From positions 95,003,071 through 95,067,070 of the forward strand of contig NC_084793.1 in NCBI RefSeq assembly GCF_963169125.1: a stretch of DNA of 64,000 bases, given 5' to 3'. A model generated the notes under the pieces. The model saw nothing but the letters and a program-made list of their open reading frames with translations, was not told the origin of the DNA and searched no databases. Numbering within the stretch: the first letter of the stretch is position 1; each line of letters opens with the position of its first letter. The position numbers and the translations under genes were made by a program. Source of the stretch: Humulus lupulus (Eukaryota > Streptophyta > Magnoliopsida > Rosales > Cannabaceae). Shown here piece by piece: positions 10,844-23,412 of this stretch.

Positions 10844-12767
10844 CCCCAAATCCAATAATTCCTGTAACTGAACATTCAATTCTTTCAGTTCTGCTGGTGT
10901 CATTTTGTAAGGTGCCTTGGATATTGGTTTTATCCCAGGTACTAATTCTATAACAAACTCGATCTCTTGATTCGGTGGTAACTTAGATAAATCTTCATGA
11001 AACATACCCAAAACTCACAAACTAATATGGTATCCTCTAGTCCAACGGTTTCTATAATAGATCTATAACCTTCAACACTGAGATCATCAAAATGTGGGGT
11101 TCATCTATAGCATCCACAATCAAAAAGAGATCCCCTCCCCGAGGCTTAAAAGTCACCATTTTCTTTTAACAATCTATGGCTGCCCCATACTTGGATAACC
11201 AATCCATAGCAAGTATTATATCAAAATCATCCATTTCTAACTCAATCAGATCCACTACTAATTCTATACTAACCACCTTTACAGGTAAAGATATAATTCA
11301 CCTCCTAAAGATTACTAATTCTCCGGTAGGTAACAGGGTTCCAAACCCCACAACATACATATTACAAGGTCTACTAAGTTTGTCTATCACTTTACTAGAT
11401 ACAAACAAATGAGTAGCCACTCTTTCTCTTTGGATCAATGGAGCCACCAACCCTACTAGATCTAGTAAATGGAGGAGTCTTCCTCCGAGCATCGCGACTT
11501 GTGACACCCTCTCTCTCCATATCTTATTTGCTACCCCCTCAGCTGTAAGGTCCTTCTCTACCACCTGAGCATAAGTAGTAACTCTAGGCACATATATGAT
11601 TCTCACATCATGGCTATCATAGAATTCAGCCCCGAACAAATCTTTCTTTCCTTGTGACGTCTGTTGGCACTAAGTCAACAACAAACTTAGCCAACCTATC
11701 AAACTTTAAGGAATATTCAGTCAGATCCACTACTAATTCTATACTAACCACCTTTACAGGTAAAGATATAATTCACCTCCTAAAGATTACTAATTCTCCG
11801 GTAGGTAACAGGGTTCCAAACCCCACAACATACATATTACAAGGTCTACTAAGTTTGTCTATCACTTTACTAGATACAAACAAATGAGTAGCCACTCTTT
11901 CTCTTTGGATCAATGGAGCCACCAACCCTACTAGATCTAGTAAATGGAGGAGTCTTCCTCCGAGCATCGCGACTTGTGACACCCTCTCTCTCCATATCTT
12001 ATTTGCTACCCCCTCAGCTGTAAGGTCCTTCTCTACCACCTGAGCATAAGTAGTAACTCTAGGCACATATATGATTCTCACATCATGGCTATCATAGAAT
12101 TCAGCCCCGAACAAATCTTTCTTTCCTTGTGACGTCTGTTGGCACTAAGTCAACAACAAACTTAGCCAACCTATCAAACTTTAAGGAATATTCAGTCATG
12201 ATCATATTGCCTAAAACAAAACTAGTAAACTCATCCACCTTTGTAGTTCGAACTGGGCCATTATAATACTTTTTCATTAAATATTTTCCAAAATTCTTCC
12301 CAACTCATTGTGGCAATATTCCTTGTCTGGGTTACAACCTCCTACCATACTCGGACACCTTCTATAACATATAATTGGCATAAAACATCTTATCATTACT
12401 CACCACCCTCATAAAATCCAGGATGGAATTAATAATGCCCACCACTGTTAAGCTCTAAGTGGATTTGGGCCTCCCTAAATAAAACTGCAAATTGTTGCTT
12501 CCAGAACCTCTCATACAATGGTTCCAATCGATTTCATATTTTAGGTTGCACTACCAATGGTACCGGTGCAGGGATCACATGTTGTGCAACATTCTATGAC
12601 GAAATCTATTGCCTCAACTCTCTTATCTCTTCCTCCTGTCTCTTTAATCTAGCTTGCACATCAGCGAGCATCTTCTCCGACCACTTAGGAGCTGGCTGGG
12701 GTTCAACAATAACATTCTTCGCCTCTACATTCTTGCCACAGAGTCTAGTTGATCGCCTCGGAAGCAT
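10844..12767 (-). pseudogene. Element A gag, protease and RT N-terminus remnant
   Basis: On the minus strand, gag starts near 12767 (MLPRRSTRLCGKN, compare MHPRKSTRLART in element B), followed by a coiled-coil-like stretch ending RQEEEIRELRQ. Capsid residues around WWEVVTQTRN and MSWEEF lie near 12300-12400. A 475-bp stretch is tandemly duplicated (11246-12195). It covers the end of capsid (TTYAQVVEKDLTAEGVANK) and protease flank (FVSSKVIDKLSRP, GTLLPTGELVI). The CCHC zinc knuckle and the DSGA protease active site seen in element B are absent here, apparently deleted. The RT N-terminus ([27 protein letters not shown]) lies at 11011-10844 and stops at the insertion of B. Many stops and frame changes occur. 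Confidence 0.8.
11246..12195. repeat. 475-bp perfect tandem duplication inside element A
   Basis: Bases 11246-11720 and 11721-12195 read identically throughout, as far as I can compare by eye, including the two identical 113-residue minus-strand reading frames at 11298-11639 and 11773-12114. The unit boundary carries the microhomology tcag/tca. Because the surrounding element is heavily decayed, perfect identity means either a very recent duplication or an assembly artefact. Confidence 0.92.
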
Positions 12768-13176
12768 TATTTCCAAATACTTCTTCAATCAATTACTCCA
12801 GCTTATCAAGCAATGATAAGAACCTCAAAATCATCTCATGGTCAAAACCAAACAAAATGCAATTCTAACAATCAACAATAATGCTCATAAGCATATCTGT
12901 CCTCTACGGTCAAAACCAATCAAAGTACAATTTTCACATCAACAATAATGCTCATAAGCACGTATTTCATATCAATATATCAAGCAAAGAGCCTTGCCCT
13001 ACAATATATCATGCTCCCTATTCTAGCATGAAGATAAGGAAATATACTTCAAATAAGTAGTTAAACATATATTCAACCCATTACCCATTGAACCATGAGT
13101 TGAGTCTTCAGAAGCAAGTGTACATGTTTGATTAGTCATTGGGAACCATAGAACCTTGGCGGCTCTAATACTAAAT
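12768..13176 (-). other. Element A leader with degenerate primer binding site
   Basis: This non-coding stretch lies between the 5' LTR and gag on the minus strand. The PBS is at 13162-13173: its reverse complement, TAGTATTAGAGC, differs from the usual TGGTATCAGAGC (initiator tRNA-Met) at two places. Short imperfect direct repeats (caatcaacaataatgctcataagca-like, near 12868 and 12931) are visible. No coding signal was seen. Confidence 0.7.
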
Positions 13177-14571
13177 TGCAACGCCATACTATTCTAGGAG
13201 TGTTACCTTGTGTGTTTAAAATAGTGCTTATCTTGTCAAGCAAGATATTTTGACCCAAAAGTGTCATTTAAAAATAAAATAGTAAACTAATACACCAACA
13301 TTTGATAAAAAGATTCAAATCATTTCATTAAGTTCATAAAACTTAGATGGGATCCCATTTAGTTTAAACAAAACAAGATTACAACTTTTTCTTCACAAAA
13401 TGAGTCGACCTAAGCGACAAAATTAGACTTTTGACTCAAGTCCATCAGATAACTCAACCCCGTAGGTCAAGTAGGTTGAACATGTACACACTCTCGCCAA
13501 GCTCTCGAACTCATGGCTGGCCTATCTTTCCCTTGCCCTTACTTGCACCATAGAGCACCCTTGAGCCAAGGCCCAGGAAGAAAAGTCCCACAAGGCATAA
13601 TTAATAAGTACTCATGTATAACAATTCACATGATTAATAAACCATAAACACATATGTATCAGCCATGTAATTAACAAATCGCATAATTCATAAATCATAA
13701 ACACATATATCTCGACCACATGAACATTCAACATGACCTATGTCGATTAAGGTGCATCACCAAGCACCATGTGTTACGCCCTATGCTGAGTGAGTGCGTA
13801 ACCAAGCACAACACTTACAACCTATGCCAAATGAGTGCACTCAAATATCGGCCTTGCCATTACGACCTACATTCCACATGATCATAGCTGAATACAGGCC
13901 ATACCGATGAATCACAATCAATTGACTACAATGCAAACAAATATGCAATAATGGTACACAACCCTAGTTCAATATTATTAATACAGTCATAACTGCTTAC
14001 CTATAGTCAATTAAGTTAATAATAAGCATAATGAACAAAGCATGAAGTAAGCGTACACAACCCAAGCTAATTTATATTTCAATGATACAATCATGACCAT
14101 TTACAAATACAATAGGGCCAATGCCCTCTCTATGTGCAAATGCCAACTTTTCTTACCTGGATTCCAGCAATGTAGTTAGTACTGATCCAAGTGCGATCTC
14201 CTTCAAGTGTCCTTAAATAGCTAATTCTCTATGTCTTGATTCATATGATGAAGATGAACTTAGCAGTTTCTAATTCCCTTTTTACGGCTTGATTTATCTT
14301 AGTTCTTAGGAAAAATTTAAAGAAAAATGATCATCACCTTAACTTTTGTAAGGAGGTATAGAAGAAGGAAGAAGAACAATTAGAACGTGAAATGGAAGAC
14401 ACTAGACAACTAATGGTCAACTATCACTAAAAGGACCAAACTTCCCTTCTATGTAATTTCCTTTCCTTTATCAATCTCAGGGGTAATATAGTAATCTTAC
14501 CCATATTTCCTAGTTACCACTAATATCCAATTACTCAAATAATATCCATAAAGTATACAATTTCCAATATT
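13177..14571 (-). repeat. Element A 5' LTR, first (PBS-proximal) part
   Basis: The LTR 3' end is at 13177, where tgcaacgcc reads as a slightly mutated copy of the usual terminal tgtaacgcc next to the PBS. Conserved family blocks are present in reverse: the stem-loop at 13230-13246, the TGGTGCAGGTAAAGG-like block at 13532-13585, and the ttcttacct block near 14149. The LTR is interrupted at 14571 by CACTA element C and resumes at 26097. Confidence 0.8.
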
Positions 14572-14960
14572 CACTTCAAGAAAAAACATTTTCAATAAGA
14601 CCGAAAAAGTATTATCAAATATATACCATAACACTTTTTTATGTGTTAAAGAAAGCGGTGTTATAGTAGGTCGGAGCACTTTGCATAACATTTATCCATC
14701 GTTATAGACATGTGTTATGGTATAGCCTACGATAACACTTTTGTTGTGTTATTTTAATAGTTAGATAAGTATTTCATTATGCTATTTATAAGTAGATTAT
14801 ATAACACTTTTTTGTACTTATAAAGTAGTGTTATGATACACTTTATAATAACACACTTTCTGCATTATAGAAAATAGTTTGCATAACATAATTTTATTCT
14901 TATAAACCAGTGTTATTGTAAAAGATACAATGACACATTTTTTGTTTTATTCTAATTATA
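14572..14960. repeat. CACTA C left terminal inverted repeat and subterminal repeats
   Basis: After the 14-bp TIR, copies of ATAACACTTTTT or its inverse AGTGTTAT occur at about 14626, 14652, 14704, 14731, 14745, 14796, 14826, 14848 and 14907. Clustered short subterminal repeats in both orientations are typical transposase-binding regions of CACTA elements. Confidence 0.75.
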
Positions 14961-17900
14961 AATTATTATTATATAAACATAATTTTATGAATTATTATTA
15001 TATAAACATGTACATTATAATTATTTTTTATTTCTTTAATTCAAACCCGCTTCATTTAATATACTTAAGACACCCTTAACATTGTACAAATATATTTTTG
15101 AGTACCAATTATATGGTTCATATCACATATAACTAAATAATTGTGTCAAAATACATTCAAGATTATCTAAAAAACAATCCAAAAGTCTTAAGATATTCAA
15201 CACTGTCTAATTAACATAAACAAAACATTCTCACAATGGTCAACAAAATAGTCTTAAACAATTATATATTCAAAAGTAAAGGTGGGAATTCATGATCTTC
15301 TAAATATCAGCACACCAAAGCCTTCCAAATTAGATTTTCTTTTGCACTTCACTGGTTGAATCTGGTAAATAAAGCATAAAAGAAAAACTAATGAGGTCAT
15401 GAAATACCATATCATTCATCTAAAACAGTCAATAATATCATGACGCGTAACCAAATTTACAATAATCATGGATTGCATATTGGTTAATGTTGAACAAGCA
15501 TTTATGTAATCAAGTAACTAAATAAATACATCTTGGAATAACCTTTTGAGAAAGTCATGCAACTGTTGAACCAACTACTTCTCGTATAGTAAGTATCGCA
15601 TAGTTAGGACGAATTATCTATCACACACCAAGCGAGATATCTATCAATATAATCAAACCAATTCAAGCAAACACAATTTATTTGTAAGAAGACAATACAT
15701 AATTCTAGATAAAATCTGACATTATTTCCCATATAAAGGTTACCTAACCATCTATCAATACTAAGTAAAAAAATTCAAACACAATAATTTTTCTTCCTTG
15801 TATCACCGCAACACACAAACAAATTTTCCAAAACCTACTTCTCTAAGCCACATAAGTTTTCAACCTTCCGTTATCACCGCAACACACAATTTTAATCTCA
15901 GAACCTACTTCTCTACGAATGAATATTTAAGATATTCAAACTCCTCTAACATTTGTATGATATTATTAAAAGAGTTAAGAGAACATACTTCCGTACCTCT
16001 TGCAATTAATAATCAAGTTAATTAACTTTCCAATTCGATCCACAATCTAAAGAATATAATCAATACCTAAAAGATTAATACAAAATTAAAATTAAATGAT
16101 ACAATAAGTAAATAAATTCATTCATATATTAAATTTTGGGTATATATGGTTATCATATTATTAATTTTTCTCTGAATATATATTTTGTAAGAATATAGTC
16201 CATGGTCATATTCTGCATTGCTCATATATGGCTTATAAATATAAAAGCTGCTTAGTGGCCAGAGTTTAGGAACTTTTCCAACCAAACATGTTATCAAAAT
16301 GGCACTTTTCCAAGCCAAACATTTATCAAAGTTAGAATTATATAACAAAAGACTTAACAAACTTAACCTTGCTTGTCATAACAAAAATATCTAACTTAAC
16401 TACTTTCTCTTACAATATAGCTTTATAAATATTTCTCTCTCTCTCACTCTTCTTGTTTATAAGATCAATGGCTCAATGTTGCATATTAAAAATTGGAAAA
16501 GACAAAAAAAGTACATGAGTAATCTCAATCAGGGAGTACATTACAGCAGTAAAAGTAATAACAAGGACTCAAATGTTGAAGAAATCATTCTTTAATAATT
16601 GATATAATCATGAGTAACCTCTGTCAAAATTTGAAGTTCTTGTTTCTAGCATATAACAAACATATTGTTCAATAGAAGAAGATTAACAAGCAAAATGGAC
16701 AAATAAAAAAGGACATATTCATAATTGAATTTCAAACCGGATAGTAATGCAGCCATAATGTTAACTGAGGTAAGCTTATAACAGATTATGAAACTTTCTT
16801 TCCTTACACTTTTGTAGAGATTGTGTGGTTGTATAAAATGATTAAATCTAGTATGTATGCATTTTGTAATGAAACGGACAAAATAGTTAAAATTGTGGAC
16901 CTACATCATTTATATACCCCATTGGAAGGGATCTATTAGATTTTTCTCCACCGTGATACGGTACTAGTTTAACACAACATATGGGCATCAACCTAATTGA
17001 CTTCGAATGGCTTAGCCTTAAACTTTAGTACCTTTTTTTCTGATATAGGACAGTGTCACTTTGATTTGAACTAACTATGGATATAGCTTGCATTGGTTAT
17101 AATTTAGAAATTGTAAAATAAAAGTAAAACACAAAAAACTTAAAACCATAAGTGAGAAGCACCACACCACTGTGAACAAAGAAAAAGTCAGCAATAATGT
17201 AAGTGAAAAAGTAGACTGGGCCATTTTATTTTAAGTTTGCCCACCGTTCAAAACTGAAGGAAAAGGTAGCTATTATAAGAGAAGAGTGTCAAAAATGGAA
17301 AGCTCTTGATTTCAGTGGTGGAGTATCTATCTATATCTACTTCAGCAAAATCCTGAGAGAATATCTCAATCTGAATCCACTGTTCTACCACTAAGAAAGC
17401 TGAAAACTTACTGGAGATTCCTCTTGATGGCTGGGCATTTACTGCAAATTTGCAAATCTAATATTTTCCTCATTTCCAATTTGGTAATGCAATTCTGGCT
17501 AAAAAACTTCCCACCATCAAATGTTCCTATTCGAAGAGTACAAAAGTTGAGACATACAGTACATTCAATAATATTTGGAAAGAGAATTTCCCATTCTACA
17601 AAGGGATTAATAAGCCATCTTGGGCAAAGTTGTAACACAAAGGAGTAAGTGGGAAACTAATCGTTCAAATTATACAAAAAAAAAAAAAAGATAGTGTAAA
17701 AATATGCAACAAATAAATGTCTACATGAAACACAGAAGAAAAATGGCAGGAGCTATGAACTCCCCAATTTTATTTTATTTTTTAAAACAAAAAACTCCTT
17801 TGGAAATTGGGAAAGCAATGAGGTATTAAGTTAATGTTACCTTCATCATCAAATAATGATATCAAGATTGCCAAACAGACACATACACTGATATCCTCCC

Positions 17901-19340
17901 CTGGGCATGGAAAACACTAGAACACATTAGAAGATATAAATGGTGTGAACTAGCATTTTTGATAAGGATAAACATCCTTACTTTGATATAAAACACTGAA
18001 TTAATTATGAGAAGGAGCAGCCAAAAGAATTATAAAAAAAAAGAGGGAAAACAAAAAACAATGGATTCTAGACACGTCTCATAATAATTGGACCTTTTTA
18101 TTAAACTTCATGGAGACAAGACTGTCACAATAAAATTATCTAGCAATATTTTTATCTCATTTTCTTATCATTACCAATATAATAAATTATAAGCTTTTGT
18201 AACTATTCTCTCGAAACAGCACCACATTCAAAGCATCTTTCTTTGTAATTAAATTAACACTAATCTGACACCAATAATAGACACCTCAATAAAATAATTG
18301 ATTAAGGCTGCAAATGCAGAATTCTTTTGTTGAGCCCCAAAAAATGGATTATCATTATTATTATTATTATTACTAATTTTTCACTAACCACCTCTCTCAC
18401 ATAGAAATATTTGTCTATTTGAAAAAGGGTATCTTTCCAAACCTGAACTCCACTACATTACCCTTTTTTTTTCTTTCCTTTTTTTTTCCATTCACAAATA
18501 TAATTTTTATAAGTAGGTGAGATTATATATACACAAAGCTTTTTGATTCAATGGGCCTAGTCAGAATCTCACCACTGCCAACTTGGTATTCTTTTCATGT
18601 TCTTCAGTATTATTTAAAATAGTAAAATGTTTTAAAGAGTTAGTTCTAACTTTTAGCTTCTAGCTTCTATAACCTCTGCCAAATTGATTTTCAGCTCTGT
18701 TAGGCTAAAAATAAAAAAAATAAAAAGAGGAACTGAAGCTTTTGTTTTGGGGGTAATCTCTAAAAATTACAGAGGCCAAAAAAATATGACAGAAGCCTTT
18801 GGCATGCCTTAGTAATCAATGGTGGTCATTATCTAGATGGTATCATCATAGGAAGGAGCACCATCACACTGTACTACATAGTATCATCAGCATTCCTTTG
18901 TGATTAAATAATAACATTTCATACTTCCAAACAGGCCCCCCTATGTGATCGCTGCCATCACACACACATAAGAGTACTTAAGAGAATGAATTGGATAAAA
19001 TGATCTCTGTAAATGTACCAGAGATATGAGACTTTATTATTTATAGCTGAATAGTACAAAGATACAAAGAGAGGGAAAAAGGAGCTGGAAACCAAGAAGT
19101 GATTAACAGAAAACTAACCACACTAATTAACTAACTATAACTTAACCTATATTACAGTTAGAACTAACTAACTACATGTGCTAAAACTTAAGCCCAAGCA
19201 AAACAATCAAAACCACCCATTTTGTTGGGATATTTAAGCCAAGACAAAACAATCAAAGTGACTCCTGACTTAAAGGGTGGTGATAAACGATTTTGCAGAC
19301 AGAGATCATCCTCTGCCTATGAGGATTCTCTTTCACTTTC
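14961..19340. other. CACTA C interior, no recognised gene
   Basis: AT-rich sequence with no recognisable coding region on either strand. A roughly 72-bp direct repeat lies at 15798-15935 (two copies of tatcaccgcaacacacaa followed by aacctacttctcta). An ATT microsatellite lies at about 18350-18376. The short open frames near 17408-17648 have no motif I recognise. They may be captured exon fragments or chance. Confidence 0.6.
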
Positions 19341-19863
19341 AAATGGCCGGGCTAAAGTAAAATTAAGTTGTATACAAATATACAATATATATATAACACA
19401 ATCAAAATGGCAATGGCTTTCTCTCTTAGAGTGATCTTAGTGGGCATTGTGGTGGTTGCAATGACTGCAAATATTTGTTGTGCAACAGATTACAATGTTG
19501 GAGACTCAGCTGGGTGGAATACTGGTGTTGATTACACTGCTTGGGCTAAGGGCAAGACTTTCAAAGTTGGTGACACACTTGTGTTCAAGTATGCAGTTGG
19601 AGCTCACAATGTGATTGAAGTGAATAAGGGTAAGTTCGAAGGCTGCAAAGCGACTCAAGGCGTGCCTTTGACAAGTGGAAAAGACAGTGTTGTTGAGGAG
19701 CTCTGGACCTAAATACTTTATTTGTGGTGTTGATGGTCATTATGATTTGGGTCAAAAACTCACTATTACTGTTTCTTAATTTACACAATATGTAACTGTA
19801 ATTTTTTTGACATTGAGCATAATAATAATATGTGATTTTCTGTTTCAAAAAAAATGGCTGGGC
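19341..19863 (+). mobile_element. Retrocopy of a phytocyanin mRNA with target-site duplication
   Basis: An intronless phytocyanin copy ends in a short A run (19847-19854) and is bracketed by direct repeats AAATGGCCGGGC (19341-19352) and AAATGGCTGGGC (19852-19863), 11 of 12 bases alike. An A-tail plus a matching direct repeat is the signature of LINE-mediated retroposition. Known phytocyanin genes usually have an intron, and none is seen. The 3' UTR has aataataatatg upstream of the A run. The alternative, chance repeats flanking a normal exon, is less likely. Confidence 0.65.
19407..19779 (+). pseudogene. Phytocyanin (blue copper protein), frameshifted near the C-terminus
   Basis: Phytocyanins are small secreted single-domain copper proteins of the plant apoplast, implicated in electron transfer or cell-wall processes. 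From ATG 19407, residues 1 to about 27 form a signal peptide (a hydrophobic VILVGIVVVAM core). The mature start is TDYNVGDSAGWNTG. The first copper ligand His lies in GAHNVIEV, followed by the Cys of KFEGC. Near 19690-19710 the frame shifts. Frame 1 ends at a TAA at 19710, while the next frame carries KYFICGVDGHYDLGQKLT and stops at 19777-19779. The ligands Cys and His are present there, and the axial position is Gln as in stellacyanins. The position after GH is Tyr where a disulphide Cys is usual. Probably non-functional. Confidence 0.85.
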
Positions 19864-21464
19864 AACCAATTCTTTGATGTCATTGTCGAATCCAATGGTG
19901 CTTGTTCAACAATGACAATGGTCATGGAGGGGCCTGTAGTGGAGAACTTCCTAAACTAAAGTGATAACTTAACAGTGACTTAACTTACAAGGTCAAATGA
20001 GAGAACACAAACAAACAAAAAAATCAATACATACTTACAGTAAAGCAAAAAAAATAGAAACATAAGTAAGATAGTTGAGAACCACATTTTACAGTTATGT
20101 CATGTCTCATGTATTATTAACAGATACCTGAATAGAAGAGCCAATTATATTGATAGCTGAAGGTGTATTGTTGAGCTCATTTTCCAACCTCAATCTAATA
20201 ATCAGTGGAGCAATTTTTCCCCATACCAACATTTTCTATAGCAACATAATTTAAAACAAAATAAAATTAATAATTTTAGTAAATTAGTAAAAATATAAAC
20301 AATGAAGCAGATCTTTCTTTTATTTTTCCATTTTCTTTCTCTCCACCAATTCTTTTGCATCCCTCTAATTTTTTTCATCGAGCAATTTTACTGGAATTGC
20401 ATTAATTGCAAAATATAAAAAGCAAAATACAAAAGACACATGACATTATATGATTAATACAATTTAAAGAAGTACACATATATACTAAAATGATCAAGTC
20501 CCATCATTTTTTATGACTTTGCAGTAATAAATAAGCAGTTGAATTCAACTGGGGGTCAGAGAGTCTAAACTTGGTAGATTAATTAGAGACCAAAATAAAA
20601 CAAAACTATAGCTAGTGTGTTTTGCAAGTTAAGATTACTACAAAGATGATGTTAGAAAATGAAGCACAGTATAATAATAATCTTGGTTAATTATAAAATA
20701 TTGTTGAAGATATGTTTATAAACTCAAATTTGTTACTAAAAGGGAAGCATCAATTCAGACATTTCAGGGACGAGCATCGAAAGAAAAAAGAAAAGGTTAA
20801 AAATACTATACTCCCCAAAATTTAGTTTGTAATCTAAAGTAAAATTATATATATATAGCACCTTTATTCATTAGTTATCAGCAACGAGCGAGCTGGTGAA
20901 GGAACCTTTGTTTGGGGATCAATTCGAATGCTAAAAAGCTTGATGAAGTGCTATTTAATTAAAAGTGTTTTCTACCAGGAACAAATCACAAGTATATTAC
21001 CAAAATATATGATATTCAAATAAATATATAAACAACGAAAATAGAATAAAAAAATATTTGGTTACCTCACTGGACCGAGAAGCAGAGATGGACTGAGTTG
21101 AGCGATGACGATGGAGGAAGAGAGTCGTCGGATCTTCCCTGTTGAGAAACTCGATGGTGTATCGATCCACAGTCGTGCAGAAGTCGAGCTGGCTTTTTAA
21201 CGAGCTTGCATTCCCAAGGAAAATGGCAGAGAGAAATTGAAAGAAAGAAATTGAAACCCAAAACGGCGACCCGGAAAGGTTTATGGATAGGTAGGGGATC
21301 GAAAGAAATTGAAGAAAAGATGAGCAGTTCTTTGTAGCAGATTCAGGAGATGCTCAGTTGAGTTAACGGGATGAGGTGGGAGAGATGGAAAGGGTTGAAC
21401 TCTTGTAAAGTTAGACCTGCGAAAATAAAAGGAAAATAAAAGTTCCCAGAAATTAATTAGCGGG
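19864..21464. other. CACTA C interior, mostly unassigned
   Basis: Immediately after the retrocopy, an open frame joins the pre-insertion sequence (before 19341) to 19864-19979 and ends at TAA (VESNGACSTMTMVMEG is readable). It could be an exon into which the retrocopy landed, but I do not recognise the protein. On the minus strand at 21261-21067 a GC-richer stretch with a 64-residue frame could be a captured first exon. Nothing else is identifiable. Confidence 0.4.
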
Positions 21465-22330
21465 CTTTTAGTTTTTGTTTGTTAAAGATGAAAAGCGGAA
21501 GGAACGAATCATTTGGAGAGAAAATTGCAGAGAAGATAAAAAGAATGGTAGTTTGGTAGGAGAGAAAATAAAGAAGGAAAAAAAAAATGTAAAGAAAAAA
21601 AGTGGTGGGGTAACACTGAAAATTTGCTCTCCAAATTGGAGAGAAAATATAGAAAGGAAAATGCTGTAGGCTTTGTATGACCATAATACCCTTATAAATT
21701 GACTTAAAAAAAATTTAAGAGTATTGTTTTTGATATATTATTACTAAAATAAATATTTTTAAATTATATTTTTTACCTTAAATATAAATATTTCAACACA
21801 TAAGTACTACTTAGGTTTATTTAAATTTGTTTTTAGATTTATTAAATTATTATCATTTTAGCTATAAAAAATAATTTTATAAAAGCACATATTATCAACA
21901 AAAACAATATTTCATATGTCATAAAACATACACATACCATCCCCTTATCAATTATTTTATAATTATAATTATAATTATATGTATTGCCAACTATTTACTT
22001 TATCTTCATAATAAGTTTGAAAAAATTATTTTTATTTATGTTATATGTGACAAAAATATATATTTTTAAATATACAAAAATATATTTTTTTAATAATGAG
22101 TAATACATAAATACTAATATAAGGGTATAAATGTCAAAAAAATATCTCTTCCCTCTCAATTCTAACTCAAATACCAAACAAAGGAAATAAAACAAGTTTA
22201 TTTTCTTTCCTTATACCAAACAAGAAGGAGGGAAAATACATTTATTTTCTTTCCTTCACTTTTTCTATCCTTTCTATATTTTCTCTCCTTCTTATTTTCT
22301 TTCATTCGTACCAAACATAGCATTAGTGTG
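21465..22330. repeat. AT-rich MITE-like unit with imperfect inverted repeats
   Basis: GGAGAGAAAATATAGAAAGG at about 21640 is mirrored by its reverse complement at about 22268. Other purine-rich segments on the left (ggagagaaaataaagaagga) are mirrored by pyrimidine-rich segments on the right, with ACCAAAC motifs in both arms. The pattern suggests a decayed inverted-repeat element nested in C. I cannot place exact ends or a TSD. Confidence 0.4.
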
Positions 22331-23412
22331 TGTTTGTAGCCCATATTTTTAACTCGATTATAATACTTTTTCATTGGTGTTGTATTCATGTATTTTATAA
22401 TATCATTTCCTCTCAACAATGGCCTAGATAGATACCATGCAAGAATAAGCAACAAGTTTTGCTATTCTATTGATATGAATCATGATTTTTTAAATACCAT
22501 TTAGCATAGATTTATTATAGTATTAGTATAATATATATAGACATGCATATAGATATAAGGTATGTCATTAAAATGGTTTTTTTTAATACCTTGGTGATGG
22601 TAAGTCCTCATTTTGGATCAATCAGTTTTTCAATTTCTCCTTGTTTCAATATTGGTTTGGCCTGTTCAATTCATAATTAACAATTATTAAATTCTGTTCA
22701 ATTACATATGCTAAAATATTTTGTTATCAAGACTAAGCAAAGTCTAACACCAAGAGAAAACTCCAATATTAGACATTTACCAAAACAATACGACAAATTA
22801 GTAATAGAATAAATAAAGTGGCAACTTTTTTATTGTATAATCATAAGGAAAAAATGGGACTTTCTTTCATTACCCAAGTGTGTAAGCTTTGGTGAGAACC
22901 ATTTACTGGCTTCCTGCCTGAAATGATTTCTAATAGAAAAACTCCAAAGGCAAACACATCTGTTTTCTCATCCACAATTCCATGCATATAGTACTCAGGA
23001 GCTAAGTGCCTGTATAAACAATATTAACATTTCATTTAATCATTTAATTGTACCAAAAAAACAACTTTTAAAAAAAATGTCAGATAAAGTGTTCTTGTTT
23101 GGTACCCAAATGTCCCTTCTATAGGAGCAATTGAATGATGAGTCCATTGAGATGGAAGCCATTTTGCTAGTCCAAAATAAAATATCTGAAAAAGCATAAA
23201 AGATACAACAAAATTAACTTAAGGGTGGGTATATATGATAATGATAATGAAATTGATAAGAAAGAAGAAGAAGAAGAATATGCAAAATTTACCAGTGGTT
23301 CAAACTCTGTAGTCAAAAGAATGTTGGATGACTTAATGTCTCTATGGATTATCCTTCTCTGACAGCCATTGTGCAAATAATGGAGGCCTCTGGCTGTACC
23401 AATGGCTATGTT

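Noticed and set aside
17408..17648. Overlapping open frames on both strands in CACTA C
   Set aside because: No motif, no homology I recognise, and AT-rich context. Left as unassigned.
18965..19300. Possible copia LTR/purine-tract motif (ttaaagggtggtg)
   Set aside because: No paired LTR or internal domain nearby, and the motif is too short to support a call.
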